Origin: Alphaproteobacteria bacterium
GTDB lineage: Bacteria; Pseudomonadota; Alphaproteobacteria; Micropepsales; Micropepsaceae
Direction: 5' to 3'
DNA: 64,000 nucleotides
Assembly: GCA_017308475.1 (NCBI GenBank)
Contig: JAFKEU010000009.1
Location: 1 to 64,000 of the forward strand
Made by a program: the position numbers and the translations under genes. The notes below the pieces were generated by a model. It made no database searches, was not told the origin of the DNA, and saw only the letters and a list, made by a program, of their open reading frames with translations. Every line of letters begins with the position of its first letter. Within the stretch, counting starts at the first letter, position 1. This document shows, one piece after another, positions 45,521 through 56,600 of this stretch.

Positions 45521-46459
45521 ATGAACCGCAACATGATGCTGGGGGTGGGGAGCGGCGTGCTGGCGGGCGCGCTGTGGGGCCTGGTCTTCCTGGCGCCGAG
45601 CCTGACGCCGGATTTCTCGCCCGCCCAGATCTCGGTGGCCCGGTACCTGGCTTATGGCATGGTCTCGGCCATCCTGGCGGCGCCGGGCTGGCGCAGGCTG
45701 TCCGCCAAGCTCGCCAGCGCTGACTGGCTGTCACTTGCCTGGCTGGGGTTGGCCGGCAACATCGTCTACTACATCTTCCTGGCACTGGCGGTACAGCTGG
45801 CAGGCCCGGCGCCCACCGCCCTGATCGTGGGACTTCTGCCGGTTGTGATCACCATCGTGGGCACCCAGGAGGAGGGTGCCGTGCCGCTTGGCAAGCTGGC
45901 ACCCTCGCTGGCGCTGGCGGTTGCGGGCGTGGTGCTGATCTCCTTCGCGTCGCTGGCCCATGGAACAGCGCATGGCAGCTGGCAGGAGCGCTTGATCGGC
46001 CTTTTTTGTGCGGCGGGCGCGCTGGCCTCGTGGGGGGCGTTTGCGGTCGGCAACACCCGCTGCGTCCAACGCCTGCCGCACGTGAGCGCGCATGACTGGT
46101 CGCTGCTCTTGGGCGTGGTCAGCGGCGCAGAGGCGCTGGTGCTGGCAGGGCCCGTCTTCCTGTGGCCCGGCACTGTTCATCCGCACATGGACTGGACGCG
46201 ATTCCTGCTGGCCAGTTGCGGCACCGCCATCAGCGCCTCGGTGATCGGAAACGGCTTCTGGAATTATGCCAGCAGGCTTCTGCCGCTGACCATGACCGCC
46301 CAGCTCGTGGTGTTCGAAACGCTGTTCGCGCTACTGTACAGCTTCATCCTGGCGGGACGCTGGCCCACGGCAATCGAATCGGCGGCCATCGCGGCGCTGA
46401 TCGGGGGCGTATGGTGGTGCGCGGCCAGCCACAAGAGCCCTGCGGCCCGGCATGAATAA
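45521..46459 (+). CDS. EamA/DMT-family transporter
   Basis: 312-residue drug/metabolite-type transporter, ten hydrophobic helices in two EamA halves. GVLAGALWGLVFLAPSLTP starts the first repeat; LIGLFCAAGALASWGAFAVG starts the second. ATG 45521 follows GGAGAG. Substrate unknown; family members export amino acids or other metabolites. Next to the minus-strand tRNA-Asn gene. Confidence 0.9.
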   Translation: MNRNMMLGVGSGVLAGALWGLVFLAPSLTPDFSPAQISVARYLAYGMVSAILAAPGWRRLSAKLASADWLSLAWLGLAGNIVYYIFLALAVQLAGPAPTALIVGLLPVVITIVGTQEEGAVPLGKLAPSLALAVAGVVLISFASLAHGTAHGSWQERLIGLFCAAGALASWGAFAVGNTRCVQRLPHVSAHDWSLLLGVVSGAEALVLAGPVFLWPGTVHPHMDWTRFLLASCGTAISASVIGNGFWNYASRLLPLTMTAQLVVFETLFALLYSFILAGRWPTAIESAAIAALIGGVWWCAASHKSPAARHE

Positions 46460-46513
46460 TGGGCGATAAACGTTCGATTTTCTTGAGCAAATCCCCGCGA
46501 GAGGCGGAAGAAA

Positions 46514-46588
46514 TGGCTCCCCGGGTAGGATTCGAACCTACGGCCAACCGGTTAACAGCCGATTGCTCTACCACTGAGCTACCGAGGA
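46514..46588 (-). tRNA. tRNA-Asn (GTT)
   Basis: 75 bases including encoded CCA. Acceptor stem TCCTCGG pairs with CCGGGGA (one G-U pair), discriminator G. D-arm GCTCAGTGGTAGAGC, anticodon loop CTGTTAA (GTT), T-arm with GGTTCGAATCC. Complete cloverleaf on the minus strand. Confidence 0.95.
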
Positions 46589-46685
46589 ACAGGGCGCGCT
46601 ATCTAGCGCGACTTGATTGCCATGGCCAGCGGAAATTCTGGACCAAAATCCCAAGCCATTCCGCGGGGATGCCGCCGCCGGGCGC

Positions 46686-46713
46686 AAAAAAATGAGGCCG
46701 GGCGAACCCGGCC
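46686..46713 (-). terminator. intrinsic terminator of the beta-propeller gene
   Basis: Stem GGCCGGG (46696-46702), loop CGAA, CCCGGCC (46707-46713); on the minus strand it is followed by TCA and a run of seven T (46686-46692). It lies downstream of the minus-strand gene ending at 46881, about 170 bases away. Confidence 0.8.
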
Positions 46714-46777
46714 CCAAGGCGTTGGGTAATGGTGGGGTGTCTTCAAGGAAGACGGCGGGATGATGACCCCACGACGG

Positions 46778-46794
46778 TTAACAACAGCTTAACC
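46778..46794. promoter_or_regulatory. CtrA-type box TTAA-N7-TTAACC
   Basis: TTAA (46778-46781), seven bases, TTAACC (46789-46794), a match to the full CtrA consensus TTAA-N7-TTAAC. The 292-base gap (46589-46880) holds this, the terminator above and otherwise no gene. No clear plus-strand gene follows, so the target is unclear; it may relate to tRNA-Asn or an unannotated transcript. Confidence 0.5.
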
Positions 46795-46880
46795 ATCCTG
46801 CCGCGTGAGCGAAAAAAAGTTCCCATGGCCTGTTTTCGTACCGCAGGCCGGACCAACTGCCCCGACAGGCACCGCCAGCC

Positions 46881-47765
46881 TTACCGCGGCATGGGGATGG
46901 AGACAGCCTGGCCGGCGCCGCGATTGGCGATCCAGATCGTGTCTCCGGCCGGTTCCACGCCCGTCGGGGTGTCCAGGCCATCCTTCAGCACGGTCACATG
47001 GGCGCGGTCGCCATCCATCAGCGTCAGGCTGTGAACCTTGCCCGAACCATTTTCGGCCTGGAGCAGCTTGCCGTTGGAGGCGCGGATGCCGTCGATGCCC
47101 TTGACCGGCGCATCCATCCATATCTGGACCGGGGTGCCCGGCTTGCCGTCGGCGCCCACCGGAACGCGGTAGAGCGTGTTGAAGAACACGCTGTTGAAAT
47201 AGAGCGTTCCGTTCAGAAAGGTCAGGCCGTCGATGCCGGTCAGGTTGCGATGCTCGAGATAAAGTTCGGCGGATGTCGCGCCCGGCGCCAGACGATAAAT
47301 CCGCGCGTTGGCGGTATCCGAAACATAGACCGCCTTGTCCGGCCCGATGGCGATGTCGTTGCAGGTCGTGTTGTCGCCCGGCAGGTTCCAGCGCAATTTC
47401 TCCTTGCCGGTGGCCATGTCAAAGCCCCGAAGTGCGGTGTGACGCTGCACGGGGGTGACGCTTGGCACCGGCGTGAGCTGGCAGGTCCACAGGGTATTGG
47501 TGGCATTGTCGGCAAGCTGGCCGAAAAAGAATGTGCCGGGTCCTTCCGCGGTGGCATCGACAAAGGGCTCGACGGCCGTGGTACCCTTCTTGATCCTGTA
47601 GACGAACGGCGTGCTGGCGCTGCCGACAAACAGATCGCCATTGGCCGCCACGGTCAGGCTTTCAGGCTGGGACTTTGCGTCGTGGATCAGGATTTCCGCC
47701 GACAGGGCGGGCGTGGCTGATACGGCGAGCCAGCCGGCGACGGCAAGCGACTTGGTGCGGATCAT
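46881..47765 (-). CDS. exported SMP-30/NHL-like beta-propeller protein
   Basis: About 294 residues from ATG 47765 with signal peptide (LAVAGWLAVSATPALSA). The rest shows repeated blades of a six-bladed propeller: SLTVAANGDLFVGS, DIAIGPDKAVYVSDTANARIYRLAP, GLTFLNGTLYFNS, GIRASNGKLLQAENGSGKVHSL and GVEPAGDTIWIANRGAG. Resembles gluconolactonase/SMP-30, but the metal ligands cannot be assigned. Periplasmic. Followed by an intrinsic terminator. Confidence 0.82.
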   Translation of the reverse strand: MIRTKSLAVAGWLAVSATPALSAEILIHDAKSQPESLTVAANGDLFVGSASTPFVYRIKKGTTAVEPFVDATAEGPGTFFFGQLADNATNTLWTCQLTPVPSVTPVQRHTALRGFDMATGKEKLRWNLPGDNTTCNDIAIGPDKAVYVSDTANARIYRLAPGATSAELYLEHRNLTGIDGLTFLNGTLYFNSVFFNTLYRVPVGADGKPGTPVQIWMDAPVKGIDGIRASNGKLLQAENGSGKVHSLTLMDGDRAHVTVLKDGLDTPTGVEPAGDTIWIANRGAGQAVSIPMPR

Positions 47766-47795
47766 TGGATTCCCCATTTTTGGACAGTCGGAGCA

Positions 47796-47884
47796 TTACA
47801 GCCGATTAAGGAATTTCTGTAGCGAATTCGCTGGAATTCCACCGGTCTCCTTGAGCACAGCAATTTTGGCTTTAATTTCAACGG
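47796..47884 (-). other. low-GC coding-like remnant near tRNA-Cys
   Basis: A stretch that reads on the minus strand as VEIKAKIAVLKETGGIPANS and ends at a stop near 47796. It is clearly poorer in GC than its surroundings and uses unlike codons. No full gene is associated with it: the frame runs back through the tRNA-Cys gene. It may be the tail of a lost mobile gene next to a tRNA. The rest of the 213-base gap (47766-47978) contains the dyad GTTCGTA-N9-TACGAAC (47909-47931). Confidence 0.3.
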
Positions 47885-47978
47885 AGGAGCGCCGGGCAGC
47901 CCGGAGCGGTTCGTAGCGGCAGCGTACGAACAGGAGCGTCGCCCGCGCGACCGAAATAAATGAAGCAGTCTGGAAAAT

Positions 47979-48052
47979 TGGAGGCCACGCCCGGAATTGA
48001 ACCGGGGTACGCGGATTTGCAGTCCGCTGCGTCACCACTCCGCCACGTGGCC
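47979..48052 (-). tRNA. tRNA-Cys (GCA)
   Basis: 74 bases including CCA. Acceptor stem GGCCACG pairs with CGTGGCC, discriminator T (U73), as expected for Cys. Anticodon loop CTGCAAA (GCA). T-arm GGTTCAATTCC. Complete on the minus strand. Confidence 0.95.
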
Positions 48053-48283
48053 TCGTCTTGCGTCCGCCGGCGAACCGGCAAGCGGCCGGCGGCTATAACA
48101 GATTGCCGCGTGCCACCACAACCTTTTGCCGCTCTCGACGGGGCGACGCGCCCCGGCAGAAGCCTGCCGCCTCCGCGAAGGCGGCGCGCGCAGCGCGCCT
48201 GCCGTGAACGAAGAAAAGGCCGCGTTGTCAGGGCGGGGTGGGGGCCCTATAAGCCAGGCGCATTCTCCACCAGGGACGGCCCC

Positions 48284-48928
48284 ATGTCCGCCACCGCGCG
48301 CTTCAACATGATCGAAGCCCAGATCCGCACCAGCAACGTCACCGATCCGCGCATCCTGGCCGCCCTCGATGCGGTGCCGCGCGAGCGTTTCGTCCCCGCC
48401 GCCAGCCGGGCACTGGCCTATGCCGACGTGCCGGTGCCGGTCGCCCCCGGCCGCTACCTGCTGGACCCGCGCAGCTTCGCCAAGCTGGTGCAGCTTGCCC
48501 GGGTGACGGCCCAGGACAAGGTTCTGGATGTGGGCTGCGCCACCGGTTATTCCTCCGCCGTCCTGGCCCGCCTGGGCGGGTCGGTCGTGGCGCTGGAGCA
48601 GGATGCCGACCTGGTGCGCATCGCCACCGAGACGCTGGCCCGGGCCGTGGGGCAAATCGCGGTGACCCAGGGCGCCCTGATCGAGGGCTTCAAGGACGAA
48701 GCCCCCTATGACGTGATCTTCGTCAACGGCGCCATCGAACAGACGCCGGAAACGCTGCTGTCCCAGCTGGGCGAGGGCGGCCGCCTGGTAACAGTGATTA
48801 ACGAGGGCGCCCATGGCCGTGCCCGGCTGTTCCTCAAGGAACATGGCGTCATCGGCCAGCGGCCGGACTTCGACGCCGACGTACCCCTGCTGGCAGGCTT
48901 CAAGAAGGCGATGGGTTTCATCTTCTAG
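48284..48928 (+). CDS. protein-L-isoaspartate O-methyltransferase-like protein
   Basis: 214 residues from ATG 48284; the open frame extends upstream through the tRNA-Cys gene on the other strand, so that extension is rejected. SAM motif I KVLDVGCATGYSSAVLARLG is clear, and RERFVPAASRALAYADVPVPV and GRYLLDPRSFAKLVQLA match the PCMT family start. The C terminus (ADVPLLAGFKKAMGFIF) is short. Alphaproteobacterial members sit upstream of tolC; here popZ follows 150 bases later. Repair of isoaspartyl residues is the family role; divergent members may differ. Confidence 0.87.
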   Translation: MSATARFNMIEAQIRTSNVTDPRILAALDAVPRERFVPAASRALAYADVPVPVAPGRYLLDPRSFAKLVQLARVTAQDKVLDVGCATGYSSAVLARLGGSVVALEQDADLVRIATETLARAVGQIAVTQGALIEGFKDEAPYDVIFVNGAIEQTPETLLSQLGEGGRLVTVINEGAHGRARLFLKEHGVIGQRPDFDADVPLLAGFKKAMGFIF

Positions 48929-49077
48929 GTCGAATGCGCTGTTCTTCTGGGTTTTTGCACCGCTTTGCGGGCAATATCCTTAACCTTATCTTTGCCTTCA
49001 GGCTGGCACTATCCTAGGGTCTTGAGAGCTTTGCCGGGGCGGCTGTCCCCGGACGGGACACCAGGTGGAGCCGATCG

Positions 49078-49686
49078 ATGTCGAACCCGCAGCATGAGCC
49101 CACGATGGAGGAAATTCTCGCCTCCATCCGCAAGATCATCTCCGAGGATGCGCCTGAAACGGCGTCCGAAACGCCTGCCGCCCCGCCGCGGCCCGAACCG
49201 GTTCCCGAGCCCGAACCGGTGTTCGAGCAAGAGGACGTGCTGGAGCTGACCCACGAAGTGGTGGCCCAGGAGGTTGTGGCACCCGCGCCGGAACCGGCTC
49301 CCGCCCCGGAACCCGAACATGACGTGGTGTTCGAACCGGCCGAAGCCGCGCCTGCCAGCGACATTTTCTCCGAAACCACCCGCAAGGCGATGGATGACGT
49401 TTTTGCCGCCATTCCCGACGAGGAGGAGGAGGCGCCTGCCGCCGCTCCCGCCGCGCCGATCGCGCCGGTGGACGGCGCCACGGTCGAAACCGTGTTCGAG
49501 CGCGCCGTGCGCGAGAGCTTCGAGCCGGTTCTGAAGAGGTATCTGGCCGACAATTCCGCCGCCGTGATCGAGGGTGTGAAGCCGGTGATCCGCGCCTGGA
49601 TGGACGAGCATTTCCCTGCCCTGCTGGAAGGGGCCGTCCGCGCCGAGGTCGAGCGCGTCGTCAAGGCCCGCGGCTCCAGGCGCTAA
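49078..49686 (+). CDS. popZ: PopZ-type polar organising protein (DUF2497)
   Basis: 202 residues. N-terminal region EPTMEEILASIRKIISED is the conserved client-binding helix of PopZ. A Pro/Glu/Val-rich acidic linker (about residues 25-130, repeated PEP/PAP-type segments) keeps it disordered. The C-terminal oligomerisation domain (about 145-202) contains SFEPVLKRYLADNSAAVIEGV and PVIRAWMDEHFPALLEGAV. In Caulobacter PopZ anchors ParB/centromeres and cell-cycle proteins at the poles. The link to valS downstream is the usual alphaproteobacterial context. Confidence 0.9.
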   Translation: MSNPQHEPTMEEILASIRKIISEDAPETASETPAAPPRPEPVPEPEPVFEQEDVLELTHEVVAQEVVAPAPEPAPAPEPEHDVVFEPAEAAPASDIFSETTRKAMDDVFAAIPDEEEEAPAAAPAAPIAPVDGATVETVFERAVRESFEPVLKRYLADNSAAVIEGVKPVIRAWMDEHFPALLEGAVRAEVERVVKARGSRR

Positions 49687-49779
49687 ATCCCCGCGCCTTG
49701 CGGCAAGCCGCAAAAGACTTGACCTGACTGGCAAAAAGCCGGAAAGCCCGTCTCCCCAAAGACGATTTCCGGCCAGGCC

Positions 49780-52527
49780 ATGCTCGACAAGACCTTCAAT
49801 CCCAAGGACGTGGAAGCGCGCATATCCGCCAGGTGGGAGGCATCCGGCGCCTTCCGCTGCGGCACGCGCCCCGAGGCCGAGGCATTTTCCATTGTCATCC
49901 CGCCGCCCAACGTCACCGGGCGGCTGCATATCGGCCACGCCCTCAATAACACGCTGCAGGACATCCTGGCCCGCTTCGAGCGCATGCGCGGCAAGGACGT
50001 GCTCTGGCAGCCGGGCACCGACCATGCCGGCATCGCCACCCAACTGATCGTCGAGCGCCAGCTTGCCGAGCGGCAGATGAGCCGCGTGGGGTTGGGCCGT
50101 GAGAAATTCCTGGAAGAGGTCTGGAAGTGGAAGGCCGAATCCGGCGGCGCCATCGTCGAACAGCAGCACCGGCTGGGCGCCAGCGCGGACTGGTCGCGCG
50201 AGCGCTTCACCATGGACGAGGGGCTCTCCAAAGCCGTCACCAAGGTGTTCGTCGAGCTGCACCGCCAGGGCCTGATCTATCGCGACAAGCGGCTGGTGAA
50301 CTGGGACCCGCGCCTGCAGACGGCGGTGTCCGACCTGGAAGTCGAGAATATCGAGGTGCGCGGGCACCTCTGGCACATCCGCTATCCGATCGAGGACAGC
50401 GACGAATTCATCACCATCGCCACCACCCGGCCGGAAACCATGCTGGGCGACACGGCCGTGGCGGTGCATCCCGATGACGAACGCTACAAGCATCTGGTCG
50501 GCAGGATGGCGGTGCTGCCGCTGACCGGCCGGCTGATCCCCATCATCGCCGACGAACATTCCGATCCCGAAAAGGGCACCGGCGCGGTCAAGATCACCCC
50601 CGGCCATGACTTCAACGACTTCGAAGTCGGAAAGCGCCACGAGCTGCCGCTGATCAATATCATGAACAAGGACGGCACGATGAACAACGACGTGCCCGCG
50701 CCCTATCGCGGCCTGTCGCGCGAGGCGGCAAGAAAGAAGGTCGTCGCCGACCTGGATGCCGCCGGCCTTCTGGCGCAGATCGACGACATCACCCATTCGG
50801 TGCCGCACGACGAAAAGACCAAGACGGTGGTGCTGGAACCCTTCCTGACAGAACAGTGGTACCTGAACGTCGAGCCGCTGGCGGCCAAGGCGATCAAGGC
50901 GGTCGAGGACGGGCGGACAAAATTCCACCCCGAGAACTGGGCCAACATCTATTTCGGCTGGCTGAAGAACATCCGGCCCTGGTGCATTTCCCGCCAGCTG
51001 TGGTGGGGCCACCAGATTCCAATTTGGTATGGCCCGAGCGCGGCAAACGGCAAAGTTCAGACTTCGTTTGAAGGAAAGATATTTGCCTGTGAATCGGAAG
51101 AGAAATTTCTAGAGGCCGCACAAGAGTACTACGGTCCTGACGTCAAAATTGAGATCGTCTCTTCGCGTGAAGAAGCGTTCAAGCATCCTTGGGGTATTGG
51201 AGATAATCCTCAACTCGCTGTGATTTATCGCGATCCCGACGTTCTCGATACCTGGTTCTCCTCGGCGCTGTGGCCGTTCTCGACCCTGGGCTGGCCGCAC
51301 GACACCATCGAACTGAAACGCTATTACCCGACCAGCGTTCTGGTGACGGGCTTCGACATCATCTTCTTCTGGGTCGCCCGCATGATGATGATGGGCCTTT
51401 GGTTCCTCGACGACGTGCCGTTCCGCGACGTGGTGATCCACAACCGCGTGCTGGACGAGCAGGGCGCCAAGATGTCCAAGACCAAGGGCAATGTGGTCGA
51501 TCCCCTGACACTGGTGGATGAGTTCGGCACCGACGCGCTGCGCTTCACCCTGGCACTGGCGGCCGGCCAGAACCGCGACATGCGCATCGGGCCCACCCGC
51601 GTGGAGTCGGGGCGCAACTTCGCCACCAAGCTGTGGAATACCGCCCGCTTCTGCGAGATGAACGGCTGCGTGACGGGGCCGAGCTTCGATCCCGCGGGCG
51701 TGGCCGAGACCGTCAACAGATGGATCGTGGCCGAGACCGCCGAGGCCGTGAAAGACGTGACCGCGGCCATTGAAGCCTTCCGCTTCAACGATGCGGCCAA
51801 TGCTGCCTACCACTTCGTCTATGACATTTTCTGCGACTGGTATGTCGAGATCACCAAGCCGATCTTCCAGTCAGGGAGCGATGTGGCCAAGGCAGAAACC
51901 CGCGCCACTACCGCCTGGGCACGGGACACGATCCTGAAGCTGCTGCATCCCTTCATGCCCTTCATCACCGAGGAGCTGTGGGCCCAGACGGCCACGCGTG
52001 ACAGCTTGTTGCTAGTGGCGCCTTGGCCAGAGGTAGCCCCACCCAACGAATGGTATTCGTCCTGCGTTGAAATGGTGTGGGTCATAGACCTCATCAAAGG
52101 CGTGCGCTCGGTCCGCTCCGAAATGAACGTGCCCGCCGGAGCGAAAATTCCGCTGGTCCTGACCGGCGCCTCCGCTGAAAGCGCCGCGCGGCTGGCCCGG
52201 CACATCGATGTGATTGCCACCCTGGCGCGCCTGTCGTCCGCCGAAGCTAGCGCTGAAATTCCCAGAGGCTCCGCCCAGTTCGTGCTGGGCGAGGCCGTGG
52301 TGGCGCTGCCGCTGGGTGACGTGATCGACTTTGCCAAGGAACGCGCCCGGTTGGAGAAAGACCTCAAGAAGGTGCAGGACGAAATCGCCCGCTTCGACGC
52401 CAAGCTGTCCAACGAACAGTTCGTCGCCCGCGCCCCGGAGGACGTGCTGACCGAACAGCGGGAAAAGCGCGCCGACGCGGCAGCCCTGGCCGCCCGCCTG
52501 GAGGGCGCCATCGCCCGCCTGCAATAG
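49780..52527 (+). CDS. valS: valyl-tRNA synthetase
   Basis: 915-residue class I synthetase. HIGH motif in PPPNVTGRLHIGHALNN, editing domain (TTRPETMLGDTAVAVHPDD), KMSKT in AKMSKTKGNVVDPL, anticodon-binding domain and C-terminal coiled coil (EKDLKKVQDEIARFDAKL). ATG 49780. Oddity: about 51010-51240 (residues ~411-487, SAANGKVQ through DPDVL) is clearly lower in GC with different codons (AAA, GAA, TTT, ATT), although the frame continues, as in glyS. Follows popZ by 93 bases. Confidence 0.97.
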   Translation: MLDKTFNPKDVEARISARWEASGAFRCGTRPEAEAFSIVIPPPNVTGRLHIGHALNNTLQDILARFERMRGKDVLWQPGTDHAGIATQLIVERQLAERQMSRVGLGREKFLEEVWKWKAESGGAIVEQQHRLGASADWSRERFTMDEGLSKAVTKVFVELHRQGLIYRDKRLVNWDPRLQTAVSDLEVENIEVRGHLWHIRYPIEDSDEFITIATTRPETMLGDTAVAVHPDDERYKHLVGRMAVLPLTGRLIPIIADEHSDPEKGTGAVKITPGHDFNDFEVGKRHELPLINIMNKDGTMNNDVPAPYRGLSREAARKKVVADLDAAGLLAQIDDITHSVPHDEKTKTVVLEPFLTEQWYLNVEPLAAKAIKAVEDGRTKFHPENWANIYFGWLKNIRPWCISRQLWWGHQIPIWYGPSAANGKVQTSFEGKIFACESEEKFLEAAQEYYGPDVKIEIVSSREEAFKHPWGIGDNPQLAVIYRDPDVLDTWFSSALWPFSTLGWPHDTIELKRYYPTSVLVTGFDIIFFWVARMMMMGLWFLDDVPFRDVVIHNRVLDEQGAKMSKTKGNVVDPLTLVDEFGTDALRFTLALAAGQNRDMRIGPTRVESGRNFATKLWNTARFCEMNGCVTGPSFDPAGVAETVNRWIVAETAEAVKDVTAAIEAFRFNDAANAAYHFVYDIFCDWYVEITKPIFQSGSDVAKAETRATTAWARDTILKLLHPFMPFITEELWAQTATRDSLLLVAPWPEVAPPNEWYSSCVEMVWVIDLIKGVRSVRSEMNVPAGAKIPLVLTGASAESAARLARHIDVIATLARLSSAEASAEIPRGSAQFVLGEAVVALPLGDVIDFAKERARLEKDLKKVQDEIARFDAKLSNEQFVARAPEDVLTEQREKRADAAALAARLEGAIARLQ

Positions 52528-52604
52528 CCGCGACAATCGGGCGGGGTTGAAGGGGACGGGGTGGCTGCCTAACTCTTCGATGACCGTCTTACGGAGAGCT
52601 CCCG

Positions 52605-53720
52605 TTGCCGACGCTGTTCGATCCGCTCCAGTGCGGGGATATTGCCCTGCCCAACCGTATCCTTATGGCGCCCCTGACCCGCCGCCGCGCCACGCCCGAC
52701 ACGCGGGTTCCCACGGACCTTCAGGTCGAATATTACCGCCAGCGCGCCGACGCCGGCCTGATTTTCTCCGAAGCAACTTCCGTCACGCCCATGGGCGTGG
52801 GCTATGCCGCCACGCCCGGCATCTGGTCGGACGAGCAGGTGGAAGGCTGGAAGAAGGTCACCCGCGCCGTTCATGGCGCGGGTGGACGCATGGTGCTGCA
52901 GCTCTGGCATGTGGGCCGTATTTCCGATCCCATCTTCCTGAACGGTGCGCTTCCCGAAGCCCCCAGTGCCGTCCGGCCAAAGGGCTTCGTCTCGCTGGTC
53001 CGGCCGCAGCGCGAATTCGTCACCCCGCGGGCGCTCGAATTGTCCGAGATCGCGGACATCATCGCGGCCTATCGCAAGGGTGCTGAAAACGCCAGGGCCG
53101 CCGGTTTTGATGGCGTGCACATCCACGGCGCCAATGGGTATTTGCTCGACCAGTTCCTGCAGGATTCCACCAACCGCCGCACCGACGCCTATGGCGGCAC
53201 GCGCGAAAAGCGCGCGCGGCTGATGCTGGAAGTCGCCGACGTCTGCGCCGAAGTGTGGGGACCAAAGCGCGTGGGCATGCACCTGGCACCGCGCATGGAC
53301 AGTCACGACATGGGCGACAGCGACAGGCTGGGCACCTTCACTTACGTCGCGCGCGAGCTGGGCCGGCGCGGCCTGGGCTGGATCGCGGCGCGTGAATATG
53401 TCTTCGGCAAGGATGCCGCGCCCGTCGACAGCCAGGGAAACCCCAAGCCCATCACCAATCCCGAAAGCATCGGGCCGAAGCTGAAGGAGGCTTTCGGCGG
53501 CGTCTATATCGCCAACGAAGGCTTCACTTTTGAAAGCGCGCAGAAGGCGCTGGCCGACGGCTGGGCCGACGCGGTGGCGTTCGGCAAGCTGTTCATCGCC
53601 AATCCCGACCTGGTGACGCGATTGAGGACCGGCGCGCCACTGAATGCTTGGGATGCCGACACTTTCTACAGCGGTGGCGAGAAGGGCTATACCGACTATC
53701 CGGCGCTGGTGCCGGCCTAG
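52605..53720 (+). CDS. Old Yellow Enzyme family alkene reductase
   Basis: 371-residue FMN-dependent ene-reductase (NemA/XenA-like). TTG 52605 follows GGAGAG. MAPLTRRRATPDTRVPTD, LQLWHVGRISDP and the strand HIHGANGYLLDQFLQ with DSTNRRTDAYGG are classic, with the His-X-X-Asn substrate pair (HGAN) and FMN-binding residues. Cytoplasmic. It follows valS by 77 bases; a shared transcript is possible but not shown. Confidence 0.93.
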   Translation: MPTLFDPLQCGDIALPNRILMAPLTRRRATPDTRVPTDLQVEYYRQRADAGLIFSEATSVTPMGVGYAATPGIWSDEQVEGWKKVTRAVHGAGGRMVLQLWHVGRISDPIFLNGALPEAPSAVRPKGFVSLVRPQREFVTPRALELSEIADIIAAYRKGAENARAAGFDGVHIHGANGYLLDQFLQDSTNRRTDAYGGTREKRARLMLEVADVCAEVWGPKRVGMHLAPRMDSHDMGDSDRLGTFTYVARELGRRGLGWIAAREYVFGKDAAPVDSQGNPKPITNPESIGPKLKEAFGGVYIANEGFTFESAQKALADGWADAVAFGKLFIANPDLVTRLRTGAPLNAWDADTFYSGGEKGYTDYPALVPA

Positions 53721-53839
53721 AGGCGCGATTCGCCCTCAAAACGCCCCGTTGCTGACTGGCACTTCCGGGGAACCAATATTTTGCTGCGTACGTTTTCGAT
53801 CTGTAAACGGGACGAACCCAAGGCAACTGGAGAACCACC

Positions 53840-54163
53840 ATGAAAAATCTGGCCATGAAACGCCTGGCAGTTGCCGCCGTGGCCCTGATTGCGCTGGGCG
53901 GTGCCCCGGCCTTTGCGGACGCGTGCAGCGGCCATTCTCACGATACCGGAACCGCGCTGGGCGCGGCCGGCGGTGCAGCCATCGGCGGCCTGGCATCCCA
54001 TTCGCTGGGCGGTGCGATCATCGGCGGTGTGGCCGGCGGCTTTGCCGGCAATGCCATCGCACGCAGCAATGACTGCAATCACCACAGCCATTACCGGCGC
54101 CATCGCGACCGCAATTCCTATTACATCGACCGTCACGGCCATCGGCACTATTATTATCGTTGA
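53840..54163 (+). CDS. exported glycine-zipper protein with His/Tyr tail (paralogue 2)
   Basis: 107 residues from ATG 53840, with a GGAGAA ribosome site. Signal peptide (LAVAAVALIALGGAPAFA), then DACSGHSHDTGTALGAAGG, a double glycine zipper (AIGGLASHSLGGAIIGGVA, GGFAGNAIARS), NDCN, and a tail very rich in His, Arg and Tyr (HHSHYRRHRDRNSYYIDRH). It shares the Cys-zipper-Cys frame of the gene at 23365-23832. Likely outer membrane or periplasmic; metal binding by the tail is only a possibility. Own terminator follows. Confidence 0.85.
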   Translation: MKNLAMKRLAVAAVALIALGGAPAFADACSGHSHDTGTALGAAGGAAIGGLASHSLGGAIIGGVAGGFAGNAIARSNDCNHHSHYRRHRDRNSYYIDRHGHRHYYYR

Positions 54164-54187
54164 CAGTCATTTTCGGATGGATGGGAG

Positions 54188-54224
54188 AGCCCCGGGCGCG
54201 CAAGCGGCCCGGGGTTCTTCTTTT
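54188..54224 (+). terminator. intrinsic terminator after the glycine-zipper gene
   Basis: CCCCGGGC (54190-54197) and GCCCGGGG (54207-54214) form an 8-bp stem with a 9-base loop, extended by A-T and G-T pairs, followed by TTCTTCTTTT. Serves the plus-strand gene ending at 54163 and lies before the end of the convergent katG. Confidence 0.85.
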
Positions 54225-54238
54225 CAGGCCGAACGGTT

Positions 54239-56500
<2,262 letters not shown>

Positions 56501-56600
56501 TTAATTGATGTGGCGCAAGGCCGCCATCCCCAAAACCGCCTTGAGCGGGGGCTGCGTCAGCGCAATAGTCCCGCGCGTTTGCCGATTTCAGGGAAATTTT

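Noticed and set aside
47960-48283. 108-residue N-terminal extension of the isoaspartate methyltransferase-like gene
   Set aside because: It would run through the tRNA-Cys gene and has no similarity to the family; ATG 48284 fits the usual start.
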